A stretch of DNA of 57,350 nt from Bacteroidota bacterium (GCA_013285655.1 JABDHI010000011.1:1-57350), one strand, 5' to 3'; positions 34,282 to 43,109 are shown, numbered from the stretch's first letter. A program made the numbers and translations. The notes: generated by a model not told the origin, from the letters alone.

Positions 34282-35466
34282 ATGGGTATTGCAGATAAGA
34301 TAAGAGAGTTAAGCAGGCAACATCTCGATGAAATAACTGAGATAAGGAGGCATATACATGCTAACCCTGAGTTGTCTTTCCAGGAATACAACACTGCCGA
34401 ATACATAACATCAGTTTTGGAGAAAGCAGGACTAAGGGCTACCCGAATTGCAAAGACCGGCCTTGTTGTAACTATACAAGGCAATAAGCCGGGTAAGACT
34501 ATTGCACTGCGTGCAGACACAGATGCACTACCAATCATTGAGAAGAACGAGGTTTCATATAAGTCAAAGAACGAAGGTATAATGCATGCTTGTGGCCACG
34601 ATGCGCATTCAGCAGCTTTGATAGGTGCAGCTATAATACTTAATGAACTGAAGCAAGAGTGGAGTGGAACTATCAAGCTCATATTTCAACCGGGGGAGGA
34701 GAAGTTGCCAGGCGGCGCATCAATTATGATAAAGGAAGGCGTACTTGAAAACCCTTCGCCAGATAGCATTATCGCTCAGCATGTGTTCCCGACATTAGAG
34801 GCAGGGAAGGTTGGTTTTTGTGCGGGCTCATACATGGCTTCATGTGATGAGATATACCTTACTGTTAAAGGAAAGGGTGGCCATGCCGCAATGCCAGCAA
34901 CATATATAAACCCATTGTTAATTGCTTCTGAAATACTGATTGAACTTAACAACAAGTTCATGAAGCAGCCTAAAAATGATACACCTACTGTATTAGCCTT
35001 TGGTAAGATGCATGCCAATGGCGCAACAAACGTTATACCACAAGAGGTTACCATTGATGGCACCTTCCGCACTATGAATGAGGCATGGAGGAACGAGGCG
35101 CATGAGCTGATACGAAACACGATAGTAGCTAAAGCTAAAGAACTTGGCGGAGACTGTGAGGTGCGCATTGAGAAAGGCTATCCCGTGCTATTGAATAATG
35201 ATGTAATTACAGCCAATGCCAGGAATGCCGCAGAAGAATATCTTGGTAAGGACAATGTTGTTACCCTTGAAAAGCGCATGACATCTGAAGACTTTGCATT
35301 CTATTCATTGCTGAAACCCGCTTGTTTTTATAGGCTTGGCACCGCTAATGCAGCGCGCGGCATCACTTCCGGTGTACATACTTCCACATTCGATATTGAC
35401 GAGAAGGCGCTTGAAACTGGCATGGGGCTTATGGCCTTTATAGCCATAAACGAACTCAGCAAATAG
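34282..35466 (+). CDS. M20 family metallo-amidohydrolase (M20D)
   Basis: Dinuclear zinc amidase of 394 residues related to hippurate hydrolase, IAA-amino-acid hydrolase and N-acyl-amino-acid deacylases. Metal and catalytic motifs: IRRHIHANPELSFQE (about 19), ALRADTDALPI (about 77), MHACGHDAHSAAL (about 103), FQPGEEKLPGGA (about 136), QHVFPTLEAGKVGF, dimerisation-domain GKGGHAAMP, and EDFAFYS (about 337) before the last His (GVHTSTFD). The substrate cannot be told from sequence. Single-gene unit between a terminator and a converging lytic transglycosylase gene 7 bases away. Confidence 0.92.
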   Translation: MGIADKIRELSRQHLDEITEIRRHIHANPELSFQEYNTAEYITSVLEKAGLRATRIAKTGLVVTIQGNKPGKTIALRADTDALPIIEKNEVSYKSKNEGIMHACGHDAHSAALIGAAIILNELKQEWSGTIKLIFQPGEEKLPGGASIMIKEGVLENPSPDSIIAQHVFPTLEAGKVGFCAGSYMASCDEIYLTVKGKGGHAAMPATYINPLLIASEILIELNNKFMKQPKNDTPTVLAFGKMHANGATNVIPQEVTIDGTFRTMNEAWRNEAHELIRNTIVAKAKELGGDCEVRIEKGYPVLLNNDVITANARNAAEEYLGKDNVVTLEKRMTSEDFAFYSLLKPACFYRLGTANAARGITSGVHTSTFDIDEKALETGMGLMAFIAINELSK

Positions 35467-35473
35467 TTAATAC

Positions 35474-36949
35474 TTAGTTACTCGAAAGCTTAATTCTGGT
35501 ACCCGGAACAAGGGAGTTACCAGGGTTCAGCTTCTTTAAAGTAGCAACAGATATACCTGTGGTTTGTGAAATGTGCCACAAGGTATCGCCTGACTGAACA
35601 GTGTATTCTCTCTTACTATTCTTTTTAGAACTGGCTACGGTAGTATTGTTGTTGGCATGATGCCCGCGACTTATGTATACAGTAAGGTGCTGGCCTGGTT
35701 CTACGCTATTACTGGCAAGGCCGTTCCATTCTTTAAGTTCACGCACAGTGCAATGGTAGCGGCTGGCAATAGTGCTTAAGTGTTCTCCGCGTTTTACTCG
35801 ATAGTATTCTACTTGTGGCGAAGACTCTTGCATAGCCATTATCTGTGAGCTGGTCAATGTATCTTTACGAGAGAGCGTATAGATGGTCTTTTCGTTGGTG
35901 ATAAAGGTACCGGCCTTCGATACAGGCAGACAGATAGTATAAGCGCCATCGCTGTTATAAGGTACTACCCCCAATTTATAGCTTGGGTTCAAGTACTGTA
36001 ATGTAGCCATAGGCACATTCAGGTACGAAGATATTTGTTGGAACGAAAGCTCCTGGTGAACTGCAACAGTATCAATATCGAAATAGGTAGCATTAACAAT
36101 ACTTGGTGCAATGTTAAGCGAGGTAGCATAGTGCATTACATAGTTTACTGCTATAAACGCCGGTACATAGTTTTGTGTTTCCTTTGGCAGGTAAGGCCTG
36201 ATTGCCCAGAAGTTTGTCTTGCCACCTGAACGTCGGATAGCTTTGCTGATTTCACCAGGGCCGCAGTTGTAGGCTGCAATAACCAATTGCCAGTCGCCAA
36301 ACATGCTATATAAGAACTTTAAGTATTCACAAGCAGCAACGGTTTCTTTATATGGATCATTGCGCTCATCAACATACGATGATACTTGTAAATTGTAAAG
36401 CTTACCTGTTGTGTACATGAACTGCCATAAACCACGTGCACCGCATTTAGAGCAAGCTGTAGGGTTCAGTGCTGATTCAACAACAGCGAGGTATTTCAAT
36501 TCCAAAGGCATTTTGTAACGGTCTAATATCTGCTCCATTAAAGGAAAGTAGAGCCTGCCTAAAGCCAAAACCCTGGATGTAAGTTGCTTTTTGCGGATAG
36601 CATATAAATCAACGTATCCCTTAACTACATTATTATATTCTAGATTGAAAGGTGTTTGTCCGTCTAATTTGCTGAAACGGTCCTGTATTTCCTTTTCGCT
36701 ATAAACAGGTATAGAATCAGGCTTGAAATTATAGTTAGAAGACTTAACAGCATCATACCCTTTTTCGAAGAAGTTAAGCGCTGAAAGACTATCCAGGTTA
36801 GCGGCAATAGGATCATCAGCGAGTACTTGTGTACTATCGCCAGGCCCCTTTACTCTATTAGCTACTGCCGTCTTAGAAAAACCGCAAGCTAATACTATAA
36901 CCAGGCTAAGTGCTAAACCAATATGCGTTCTATTCCCTATCATTCTCAT
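35474..36949 (-). CDS. LysM-containing lytic transglycosylase (MltD-like)
   Basis: Cuts the glycan strands of peptidoglycan with formation of 1,6-anhydro ends. 491 residues: N-terminal export signal (LACG around Cys22 may be a lipobox), SLT domain (about 130-270) with the catalytic glutamate E158 in YLAVVESALNP, GARGLWQFM, and AAYNCGPG, then two C-terminal LysM modules (about 383-427 YRVKRGEHLSTIASRY and about 444-489 YTVQSGDTLWHISQ). A third, degenerate LysM may lie at about 300-345 (HQELSFQQISSYLNV, PVATLQYLN-type). Upstream gatA ends 91 bases away; no clear promoter box. Confidence 0.93.
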   Translation of the reverse strand: MRMIGNRTHIGLALSLVIVLACGFSKTAVANRVKGPGDSTQVLADDPIAANLDSLSALNFFEKGYDAVKSSNYNFKPDSIPVYSEKEIQDRFSKLDGQTPFNLEYNNVVKGYVDLYAIRKKQLTSRVLALGRLYFPLMEQILDRYKMPLELKYLAVVESALNPTACSKCGARGLWQFMYTTGKLYNLQVSSYVDERNDPYKETVAACEYLKFLYSMFGDWQLVIAAYNCGPGEISKAIRRSGGKTNFWAIRPYLPKETQNYVPAFIAVNYVMHYATSLNIAPSIVNATYFDIDTVAVHQELSFQQISSYLNVPMATLQYLNPSYKLGVVPYNSDGAYTICLPVSKAGTFITNEKTIYTLSRKDTLTSSQIMAMQESSPQVEYYRVKRGEHLSTIASRYHCTVRELKEWNGLASNSVEPGQHLTVYISRGHHANNNTTVASSKKNSKREYTVQSGDTLWHISQTTGISVATLKKLNPGNSLVPGTRIKLSSN

Positions 36950-37040
36950 AGTGTATACGGTTAATTCGCTAAAATGTTGTATAAAAGATACAATTTTAAC
37001 AAGAAATATTTAAATTATCAAGTAAAATTGCCCTAGATAT

Positions 37041-38471
37041 TCACGTAGGAATGTTCATTAAGTAGTCAGAAAAGGCAAATAACGTGGTTTCATCATGTCT
37101 TTTGCCCATTAACTGCACACCAAATGGCATTCCGTTAGAATGTTTACCCAGCGGCAGCGATATTGCAGGTAGTCCCGTAATATTCGCCTGAACCGTAAAT
37201 ATATCTTCCAAATACATCTTCACAGGATCGAGGTCGTTTTGGCCGAATAAAAAGGCAGGTCCCGGCGTAGATGGTAAAAGTATCAGATCGTAATCTTTTA
37301 AAATGGCTTCTGTTTGTTCCGAAAAAAGGCGTCTTACCTTTTGTGCTTTTGAATAATAGGCGTCAAAATAGCCCGAGCTTAATACAAAGGTGCCTAGCAT
37401 AATACGGCGCTTCACTTCAGTACCAAAACCTTCTGTGCGCGATTTCTTATAGGTCGATTCTAAGTCAGTTGCATTAGGACTACGGTAGCCATAGTTAATG
37501 CCACTGTAGCGGGAAAGGTTCGATGAGGCTTCAGCGGTAGTAAGTACATAATAGCTCGGTACTGCATAATCTGTTAATGGGAAAGAGGCAGGCTCAACCA
37601 CATGGCCCTGTTTCTTTAACGCATCAATTGTCTTTTCTAAATGTGCGCGAATCTCAGGATCAAGGCCGGTATGTTCAACACAATCTTTTAAATAAGCAAT
37701 GCGCAGTTTTTTGGTATCTACCTTTTTATATTCTATGCTGTAATCAGGTATAGGCTTATCAGATAGTGTACTGTCGTATTCGTCTTTGCCAGCCATTACT
37801 TCCACTATCAATGCTGCATCTTCAATATTATTTGTAAGCGGACCAACCTGGTCGAATGATGAAGCATAGGCCAATAGGCCATAGCGCGATACTTTTCCGT
37901 AAGTAGGTTTCATACCCACCACACCGCAGAATGATGCAGGCTGGCGGATGGATCCTCCTGTATCGCTACCCAATGCAGCTAAGCAAAGGTTCGCAGCAAC
38001 AGCAGCAGTCGATCCTCCTGACGAACCACCCGGCACGCGTTTATTATCGTGCGGGTTTAGTACTTTTCCGTAAGCCGATTTCTCGTTCGAGCTGCCCATA
38101 GCAAACTCATCGCAGTTGCATCGGCCAATAATTATAGCATCTTCAGCTATAAGGCGTTCTACAACAGTTGCATTGTATAGCGATTCAAATCCTTCTAATA
38201 TTTTTGATGAACCTGTTACTTTATGGCCTTTGTAACAGAGGTTATCTTTAATGCCGATAACCATACCTGCCAGTTTGCCTGCGGTTCCCTTCTGTATCTT
38301 TTCGTCAATACCTTTAGCCTGTGCAAGCGCTTCATCACCCCATACTTCTAAAAACGCATTCAGGTGTTTTTCCTTTTCAATGCGGGTGAGGTAATCAGAT
38401 ACCAATGCCTGGCAAGTAACCTTACCCAATTTTAAATCTCTTTTAATAGCTTGCAGCGACCTGTAATTCAT
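37041..38471 (-). CDS. gatA: Asp/Glu-tRNA amidotransferase subunit A
   Basis: Glutaminase subunit of GatCAB, which turns misacylated Glu-tRNA(Gln) or Asp-tRNA(Asn) into the amide. 476 residues, with the full amidase triad: K75 (GIKDN), S149 (PGGSSGGS) and S173 (GSDTGGSIRQPASFCG). gatB and gatC are not adjacent, which is usual in Bacteroidota. It starts 12 bases after phhB in a minus-strand run with pdxH and a dinB-like gene. Confidence 0.96.
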   Translation of the reverse strand: MNYRSLQAIKRDLKLGKVTCQALVSDYLTRIEKEKHLNAFLEVWGDEALAQAKGIDEKIQKGTAGKLAGMVIGIKDNLCYKGHKVTGSSKILEGFESLYNATVVERLIAEDAIIIGRCNCDEFAMGSSNEKSAYGKVLNPHDNKRVPGGSSGGSTAAVAANLCLAALGSDTGGSIRQPASFCGVVGMKPTYGKVSRYGLLAYASSFDQVGPLTNNIEDAALIVEVMAGKDEYDSTLSDKPIPDYSIEYKKVDTKKLRIAYLKDCVEHTGLDPEIRAHLEKTIDALKKQGHVVEPASFPLTDYAVPSYYVLTTAEASSNLSRYSGINYGYRSPNATDLESTYKKSRTEGFGTEVKRRIMLGTFVLSSGYFDAYYSKAQKVRRLFSEQTEAILKDYDLILLPSTPGPAFLFGQNDLDPVKMYLEDIFTVQANITGLPAISLPLGKHSNGMPFGVQLMGKRHDETTLFAFSDYLMNIPT

Positions 38472-38483
38472 AGAGCGGCGAAA

Positions 38484-38723
38484 TTAGCTTTTCTTCTCTA
38501 ACTCATCAATAGCTTTAGCAAGCTTATGATCTTTTTCGGTTACAATATCTCCTGCATCATGGGTATATAGCCATATTTCAAGGGTATTGTAAGTATTTTT
38601 CCATTCCGGGTGATGGTTCATTTTCTCCGCTATAAGTGCTACACGTGTCATAAATGCAAAGGCTTCCGAAAAATCTTTAAACAGAAATTTCTTGTATAGG
38701 TTATTCTTTTCTTCTTTCCACAT
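38484..38723 (-). CDS. phhB: Pterin-4a-carbinolamine dehydratase
   Basis: Dehydrates 4a-hydroxytetrahydrobiopterin, recycling the cofactor of aromatic amino acid hydroxylases. The 79-residue protein is shorter than usual (95-110) because the N-terminal strand is missing, but the active-site core is complete: [16 protein letters not shown], then [18 protein letters not shown]. No phenylalanine hydroxylase is in the window. Lies 10 bases after the dinB-like gene and 12 before gatA. Confidence 0.88.
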   Translation of the reverse strand: MWKEEKNNLYKKFLFKDFSEAFAFMTRVALIAEKMNHHPEWKNTYNTLEIWLYTHDAGDIVTEKDHKLAKAIDELEKKS

Positions 38724-38733
38724 AAAGGTTTTA

Positions 38734-39192
38734 TTAAATCAGTTTTTTTATAATTACTATTTGTCCAAGGTGATAATGAATATGCTCAATAACGCCGGTA
38801 AGGTTTCTTAAATAGGTTCCGTACTTTTCATCAGCAAAGGTTTCGGTGAGTTTGCTGTCCGGCAATTTCTCAATCAAGCTTGCAAGTGTTTCACCATCTG
38901 CCCAAAGTTTATTTACTAAGTGTTCCCAATCTTTTTCTGATGTAATAGGCGGGCAATCAAAACTGTATTTATCATGAGCATTAAGTGTGTCGCCTTGCAT
39001 TACTTTGCATATGGGGTCTACATAATAGTTGATGTGGTAAACAAGCTTAGCAATAGTGTTGAGTGAATTAACCTGCTGGGTCGCTTGTTGCCAGGTAACG
39101 CCTGTCAATGCATCTTTCAGGCATACACCTGTCCAGTTGCCACCGGTATAAACTGCTCGTAATTGCTTTGCTAGTTGTGCGGCTATACTCAT
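38734..39192 (-). CDS. DinB-like four-helix metalloprotein
   Basis: 152 residues of the DinB/YfiT-like superfamily, bundle proteins that bind a metal through three histidines; here probable ligands lie in KLVYHINYY and near the end [10 protein letters not shown]. Some members are thiol S-transferases, others are damage-induced with unknown role. Start at 39192 ([10 protein letters not shown]) is chosen because it overlaps the pdxH stop as ATGA, a coupled start; the longer frame to 39276 would run 28 residues of low-quality sequence inside pdxH. Confidence 0.8.
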   Translation of the reverse strand: MSIAAQLAKQLRAVYTGGNWTGVCLKDALTGVTWQQATQQVNSLNTIAKLVYHINYYVDPICKVMQGDTLNAHDKYSFDCPPITSEKDWEHLVNKLWADGETLASLIEKLPDSKLTETFADEKYGTYLRNLTGVIEHIHYHLGQIVIIKKLI

Positions 39193-39839
39193 GGTGCTAA
39201 TCTCGAAATCCTCCACTTGCCTGCTTCTAATGTATAAGCAATGCGATCGTGCAGGCGGTTGGTGCGGCCTTGCCAAAATTCAATATGGCGCGGCAGAATG
39301 CGGTACCCGCCCCAATGCTGTGGCTCAGGAATTTCTTTGTTCTCGTGTTCTTTTAAAAATGTGGCGTGCTTATCTTCCAGTTCTTTGCGCGATGTAATGG
39401 TCTTGCTTTGTGGCGATACCCATGCACCAGCCTGACTTGCTATAGGGCGAGAGTGAAAATAGGTTTTCGATTCTTCAGCGGTTACTTTTTCTACTATACC
39501 TTCTACACGTATTTGCCTGTGCAGCGTTGGCCAGTAAAAGGTCATACTGGCAACAGGATTCTCTAATAGTTCAATGCCTTTGCGGCTTTCGTAATTGGTA
39601 AAGAACAAAAAACCTTTGGTGTCGACACCCTTTAATAGTACCACACGTGCCGATGGCATTCCGTTGCGGGTAGCAGTTGAAAGTACAAATGAATTTTCTT
39701 CCAAAACTTTTTGTTCCATGGCTACACCAAACCATTTTTCGAATTGCAGTATAGGGTTCTTATCAACCTGAGATTCGTCAAAATCTCCTGCTTCAAATTG
39801 GTGGTGGTGGGTTGCTATGTCTTTTTTCCAGTCGCTCAT
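39189..39839 (-). CDS. pdxH: Pyridoxamine 5'-phosphate oxidase
   Basis: FMN enzyme that makes pyridoxal phosphate from pyridoxine or pyridoxamine phosphate. 216 residues with the family's landmarks: ARVVLLKGVDTKGFLFFTNY (FMN site), RQIRVEG, YFHSRPIASQAGAW, and the C-terminal PRHIEFWQGRTNRLHDRI. First gene of a minus-strand run pdxH-dinB-phhB-gatA. The -7 box ends only 4 bases before its ATG, so the mRNA is probably leaderless. Overlaps the next gene by ATGA. Confidence 0.96.
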   Translation of the reverse strand: MSDWKKDIATHHHQFEAGDFDESQVDKNPILQFEKWFGVAMEQKVLEENSFVLSTATRNGMPSARVVLLKGVDTKGFLFFTNYESRKGIELLENPVASMTFYWPTLHRQIRVEGIVEKVTAEESKTYFHSRPIASQAGAWVSPQSKTITSRKELEDKHATFLKEHENKEIPEPQHWGGYRILPRHIEFWQGRTNRLHDRIAYTLEAGKWRISRLAP

Positions 39840-39843
39840 ACTA

Positions 39844-39851
39844 CAAAAGTA
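39844..39851 (-). promoter_or_regulatory. -7 box (TACTTTTG) for pdxH
   Basis: TACTTTTG on the minus strand, 39851-39844, with only four bases before the ATG at 39839. No TTG at the usual -33 distance. Confidence 0.45.
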
Positions 39852-39893
39852 CTAAAAAGCCCATCTCTTTTTTGCGACACTTTTGCACACAGA

Positions 39894-40256
39894 TTAATAA
39901 TTTGTGTCGCATTTTCTTAAAAAACCAGGGTTTACACTTTTAACCCCTTGTAAGTACTTAAATTGTTGATTGTCAATATTAAGCCCTTCAAATATTTTTC
40001 TGTTTTGTAAACCCCTCTTCACTTTTAGCTTTTCCCTCTTCACTAAAAGGCGGGTACCCACTTTTTTAAAAGTGCGACCACTAAAGCTATTGGTTATCAA
40101 TATAAGTGGTTTAATGTTACCCATAAATTTTGTTACCGACTCACTGTATTCAATTGCGGTTTTTTGAACTCTGTGTATCTCTGTGGATGCTCCTGTATTC
40201 TCTATGTGTAACAATTCCTGAATGAATTTCTTTGTAACCATTACACTGAGGTACAC
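39894..40256 (-). CDS. Doubtful 120-residue open frame in a repeat-rich gap
   Basis: I do not recognise this frame. It has no signal peptide or membrane helix, is basic (TRLLVKREKLKVKRG) and contains repetitive DNA (two copies of AGTGAAGAGGG). Its beginning lies inside a block of TCTGTG/CAGTGTA repeats that in other Bacteroidota flank GxxExxY genes, but no GxxExxY motif is present. It may be a decayed remnant or non-coding. Confidence 0.2.
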   Translation of the reverse strand: MYLSVMVTKKFIQELLHIENTGASTEIHRVQKTAIEYSESVTKFMGNIKPLILITNSFSGRTFKKVGTRLLVKREKLKVKRGLQNRKIFEGLNIDNQQFKYLQGVKSVNPGFLRKCDTNY

Positions 40257-40285
40257 TGAGAATCACGGAGGTTCACAGAGTCAAA
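40166..40285. repeat. CTCTGTG-type intergenic repeat block
   Basis: Contains several short units such as CTCTGTG, CACTGAG (40246 and 40255 region) and CACGGAG, with an inverted pair ACTCTGTG (40168-40175) / CACAGAGT (40274-40281). The words recall the block after the FAD oxidoreductase gene (51262-51275 region, AATCTGTGAATCTGTGG). Part of the 620-base gap between pdxH and the DUF3050 gene, which otherwise holds only a doubtful open frame. Confidence 0.45.
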
Positions 40286-40460
40286 GTGGAGGTAATGTAT
40301 GATGCAAATTTACATACACTATCTGTATTTATTTTCAAAGACCTGATTCTGTTTTCAACAACTCAAAATCGTATGAGGATTATCAAATAGTTAAGTGATT
40401 ATTGTCAGTTCGGTGGCTTTAATAAAGCGCATATATTTACCTAAGCAAAAAACAAAACAC

Positions 40461-41249
40461 ATGGAAAGCACCCGGATAAAACAGATAAAACAAAATATAG
40501 CTCCTTTGCGACAACAGCTATTAGAACACCCTTTGTATAAAAGTGTGCAATCGCTTGAGCAATTGCAGGTTTTCATGGAACACCATGTGTATGCCGTATG
40601 GGATTTTATGTCGTTGTTGAAATCACTACAGCGCGATTTGACTTCAGTAGATCTGCCATGGGTGCCTAAAGGCAGCCCGCAAACACGTTACTTGATAAAC
40701 GAAATTGTGTTGGGTGAAGAAAGCGATGTTGACCAACACGGAAAACGTGCCAGCCACTTTGAGCTTTATATAAATGCCATGAAACAAGCTGGCTGCAACC
40801 TGAGCCACATTGATGAGTTTATTGGCCATATCGCTAAAAACATTCCGGTAGATAAAAGTTTAGTATTGGCAAGTGTTCCTGCTGCTTCCGTAAATTTTGT
40901 GAACGATACATTTGGTTTTATTAATTCAGGCAAAACGCACGTGCGTGCAGGTGTGTTTACTTTTGGACGCGAAGATCTTATACCGGGCATGTTTTTGAAA
41001 TTTGTAGAAGAGCTCGACAAACAAGAAGCGGGCAGGGTGAGCATATTTAAATATTACCTAGAGCGCCACATTGAAGTTGATGGAGATCATCATTCACTAT
41101 TAGGTTACCAAATGATGGATGAGCTTTGCGGAGATGATGATAAGATGTGGCACGAAGCTACAGATGGCATTAAACAAGCTTTGCAATCGCGCATTAACCT
41201 GTGGACCGGCATACACAAAAGGGTTGCTGAGAGGAAAATGGTGATGTAG
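40461..41249 (+). CDS. DUF3050 protein (heme-oxygenase-like fold)
   Basis: 262 residues of the DUF3050 family, a mostly helical heme-oxygenase-like fold with several conserved His/Glu that could hold a di-iron centre (EHHVYAVWDFMSLL about 40-53, NEIVLGEESDVDQHG about 85-100, ERHIEVDGDHHSLLG about 205-220). No function is established. The start at 40461 (MESTRIKQIK) is preferred to one 66 bases upstream because it matches the family N-terminus and follows a near-consensus box TATATTTA (40432-40439). Confidence 0.85.
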   Translation: MESTRIKQIKQNIAPLRQQLLEHPLYKSVQSLEQLQVFMEHHVYAVWDFMSLLKSLQRDLTSVDLPWVPKGSPQTRYLINEIVLGEESDVDQHGKRASHFELYINAMKQAGCNLSHIDEFIGHIAKNIPVDKSLVLASVPAASVNFVNDTFGFINSGKTHVRAGVFTFGREDLIPGMFLKFVEELDKQEAGRVSIFKYYLERHIEVDGDHHSLLGYQMMDELCGDDDKMWHEATDGIKQALQSRINLWTGIHKRVAERKMVM

Positions 41250-41296
41250 AAGATTAGTAATAACACTAATAAAAGCTCTCACGAAATGTAAAAGTA

Positions 41297-41671
41297 TTAT
41301 AGTCTATGAGAAGGAGGACGTACATTTTTTCTTTTTAAAAATAAATCGTTATCAAAAATCATGTAATTTCTACTTAATGAAGTAATCTGGATAAAAAAGA
41401 AATTTTCTTCTGATTCTTCGTTTTTTTGAGTCAAGCAATATCCTGCCCAACCTTTGGTAAGAAAGATGGTATCTTGATTATTAGAATCGAGATACTTTAG
41501 CACATAAGGTCCGTGAGTCCCTCTATAAAGACCCCAATGTCCGCCATGTTCTGATATTTCTTCTTTTGTTATAGTTATCTCCTCTCCAGTGTCTTCAATA
41601 GCTACCCAGGTCCCTTGAATTAAATTAAAAATGTCAGAGGTTTTTGTTGTGGGAGGAAAATGCGAGAGCAT
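41297..41671 (-). CDS. Lipocalin-like small protein or frameshifted C-end of YwqK gene
   Basis: 124 residues in the -1 frame relative to the upstream repeat gene, which it overlaps by 52 bases. Sequence SDIFNLIQGTWVAIEDTGEE recalls the opening of lipocalin-like domains; the N-terminal part of the upstream protein carries a similar opening (SLLSGTWYNCSNG). No signal peptide of its own. It could be an overlapping gene, a C-terminal domain joined by frameshifting, or the result of a mutation or sequencing error. See the finding on 41620-41700. Confidence 0.5.
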   Translation of the reverse strand: MLSHFPPTTKTSDIFNLIQGTWVAIEDTGEEITITKEEISEHGGHWGLYRGTHGPYVLKYLDSNNQDTIFLTKGWAGYCLTQKNEESEENFFFIQITSLSRNYMIFDNDLFLKRKNVRPPSHRL

Positions 41672-42921
41672 GAGCTCATTTCCTTTTTCATCGTAATTTT
41701 ACTGATCACAGTGGTATCATCCTTAATAATTGTTTTCCGCTTTACTCCTCCACTTTTATAATACTCTACCTCGCTTTGTACCTTGCCATTTAAGTGGTTA
41801 GTTTTACTTCGTATTTTTCCATTTGCATAATATTCTATCTCGCTTTCTTTCTCTCCATTAACATAGGTCGTCTCCCTCCATGGTTTTCCATCTTCCCAAT
41901 AATCTTTTTCTACCCCATTTTTCTCGTAATACTGATATCGACATTCTGATTGTAATGTATCATTTTCATAATAAGTTTTCCATAATCCGCTTTTCCCACC
42001 ATTATTATACGGATATATGCCCTTTATGTGTCCATTCTCATAATATTTAACTACTGTTCCATTTAGTTTATCATTAAGGTATGGAGCTTCAAAGCTTAAT
42101 TTTCCCGCATAATATCTTCTCACTATGCCATTCCTACATCCATTTATATAAGGCCATTCCAGATATAATTTCCCATCTCTATCATAACCTCTTGATATAC
42201 CAAAAGGAACACCATGTCGGTAAATTGTCAGGCTATAAAAATATTGCCCATGATATTTGGATGTATCTCTTACAGTGTATATAGTATCACCATCAAATTC
42301 TAATGGGTCATAAACATCATACTCTAACCACTTCCCTTCCTTTACACCACCCACCAATAAGTTTTGAGCTTCTGCCTTATTGGTAAATCCGCTATCGGGT
42401 AATTCAATCTGCCTTCTATTGTGTTCAGGTAATTTAAAATAATAAGCTTTTTGCCCTGCATGTAAACCCTCACGATGTTCATCTAATGTCAATGTGTCAT
42501 TCATAAAAATTACGTTGCCAAACAACCCACGATACTGAAGTACAGGTTCGTCATAATCACCCTGGTGATTTGTTCTATCATACCTAATTACTATAGATTG
42601 CCCAAATAATTCTTGCATATACATAATGGGTTTATATAATAAGGTGTCAGTTGGGCTATTTGTACAATACATTTGTTTCTCCTCGTTCCATACTATTTTA
42701 TCTCCTTTGCTTTTATATTGAAACAAAAGGAAGTGATCAAAGGAAAGAAATGTAGTAGATCCATTAGAGCAATTATACCACGTACCCGATAATAAGGAGT
42801 CTATATCATTGATATAAATTATTTCTCCGTTAACTGTTATGCTTGGGGAGGGTTGAGCGCAACAAACGAGAATCCAATTAAAAAAAGTTAATATGAAAAG
42901 AAAATTTTTCCTTGTTTTCAT
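41620..42921 (-). CDS. Secreted MORN/YwqK-type repeat protein
   Basis: 433 residues from the ATG at 42921 (MKTRKNFLFILTFFNWILVCCAQ, a signal peptide); another ATG at 42939 would add six residues. An N-terminal lipocalin-like region (about 20-150; SGTWYNC) is followed by about eight MORN/YwqK repeats (about 230-410) with the pattern GxxxYYENGxIKGxxPYxNGxxxGxWKxYYEND. YwqK was named as an antitoxin partner in Bacillus, but most Bacteroidota members are exported repeat proteins. No YwqJ-type toxin is nearby. The last 25 residues overlap the next frame. Confidence 0.8.
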   Translation of the reverse strand: MKTRKNFLFILTFFNWILVCCAQPSPSITVNGEIIYINDIDSLLSGTWYNCSNGSTTFLSFDHFLLFQYKSKGDKIVWNEEKQMYCTNSPTDTLLYKPIMYMQELFGQSIVIRYDRTNHQGDYDEPVLQYRGLFGNVIFMNDTLTLDEHREGLHAGQKAYYFKLPEHNRRQIELPDSGFTNKAEAQNLLVGGVKEGKWLEYDVYDPLEFDGDTIYTVRDTSKYHGQYFYSLTIYRHGVPFGISRGYDRDGKLYLEWPYINGCRNGIVRRYYAGKLSFEAPYLNDKLNGTVVKYYENGHIKGIYPYNNGGKSGLWKTYYENDTLQSECRYQYYEKNGVEKDYWEDGKPWRETTYVNGEKESEIEYYANGKIRSKTNHLNGKVQSEVEYYKSGGVKRKTIIKDDTTVISKITMKKEMSSCSRIFLPQQKPLTFLI

Positions 42922-43021
42922 GATTGAGAGGGTGAGCATACAAGTATAATGAAGAAATTGCTGAATAGATACAAGATTAGCTAATTTATTTACAGAAGAA
43001 TTAATAGATAACGCAGCTACC

Positions 43022-43070
43022 TTACCTACCCAATCCTGCCATTTACCTACTTGTTAAGTTTCCTTACCTA
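43022..43070 (+). promoter_or_regulatory. Three phased TTACCTA direct repeats (operator candidate)
   Basis: TTACCTA occurs at 43022-43028, 43043-43049 and 43064-43070: start-to-start distances are exactly 21 bp twice. The first and second copies extend to TTACCTAC. The last copy ends 31 bases before the TAGTTTTG box of the ABC exporter. Confidence 0.6.
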
Positions 43071-43101
43071 TTTGCTATAACACATAGTTGAGTAGTTCCA
43101 T

Positions 43102-43109
43102 TAGTTTTG
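43102..43109 (+). promoter_or_regulatory. -7 box (TAGTTTTG) for the ABC exporter
   Basis: TAGTTTTG matches TAnnTTTG, 25 bases before the ATG at 43135. TTG sites upstream are at 11 or 27 bases, not the normal 19-22, which suits an activator-dependent promoter. Confidence 0.5.

Noticed and set aside
39193-39276. Longer N-terminus of the dinB-like gene starting at 39276
   Set aside because: The extra 28 residues are translated from inside pdxH in another frame and look random; the ATGA overlap at 39189-39192 is a typical coupled start.
41620-42921. YwqK-like gene as an antitoxin of a toxin-antitoxin pair
   Set aside because: It has a signal peptide, an extra N-terminal domain and no toxin next to it; family naming alone does not support this.
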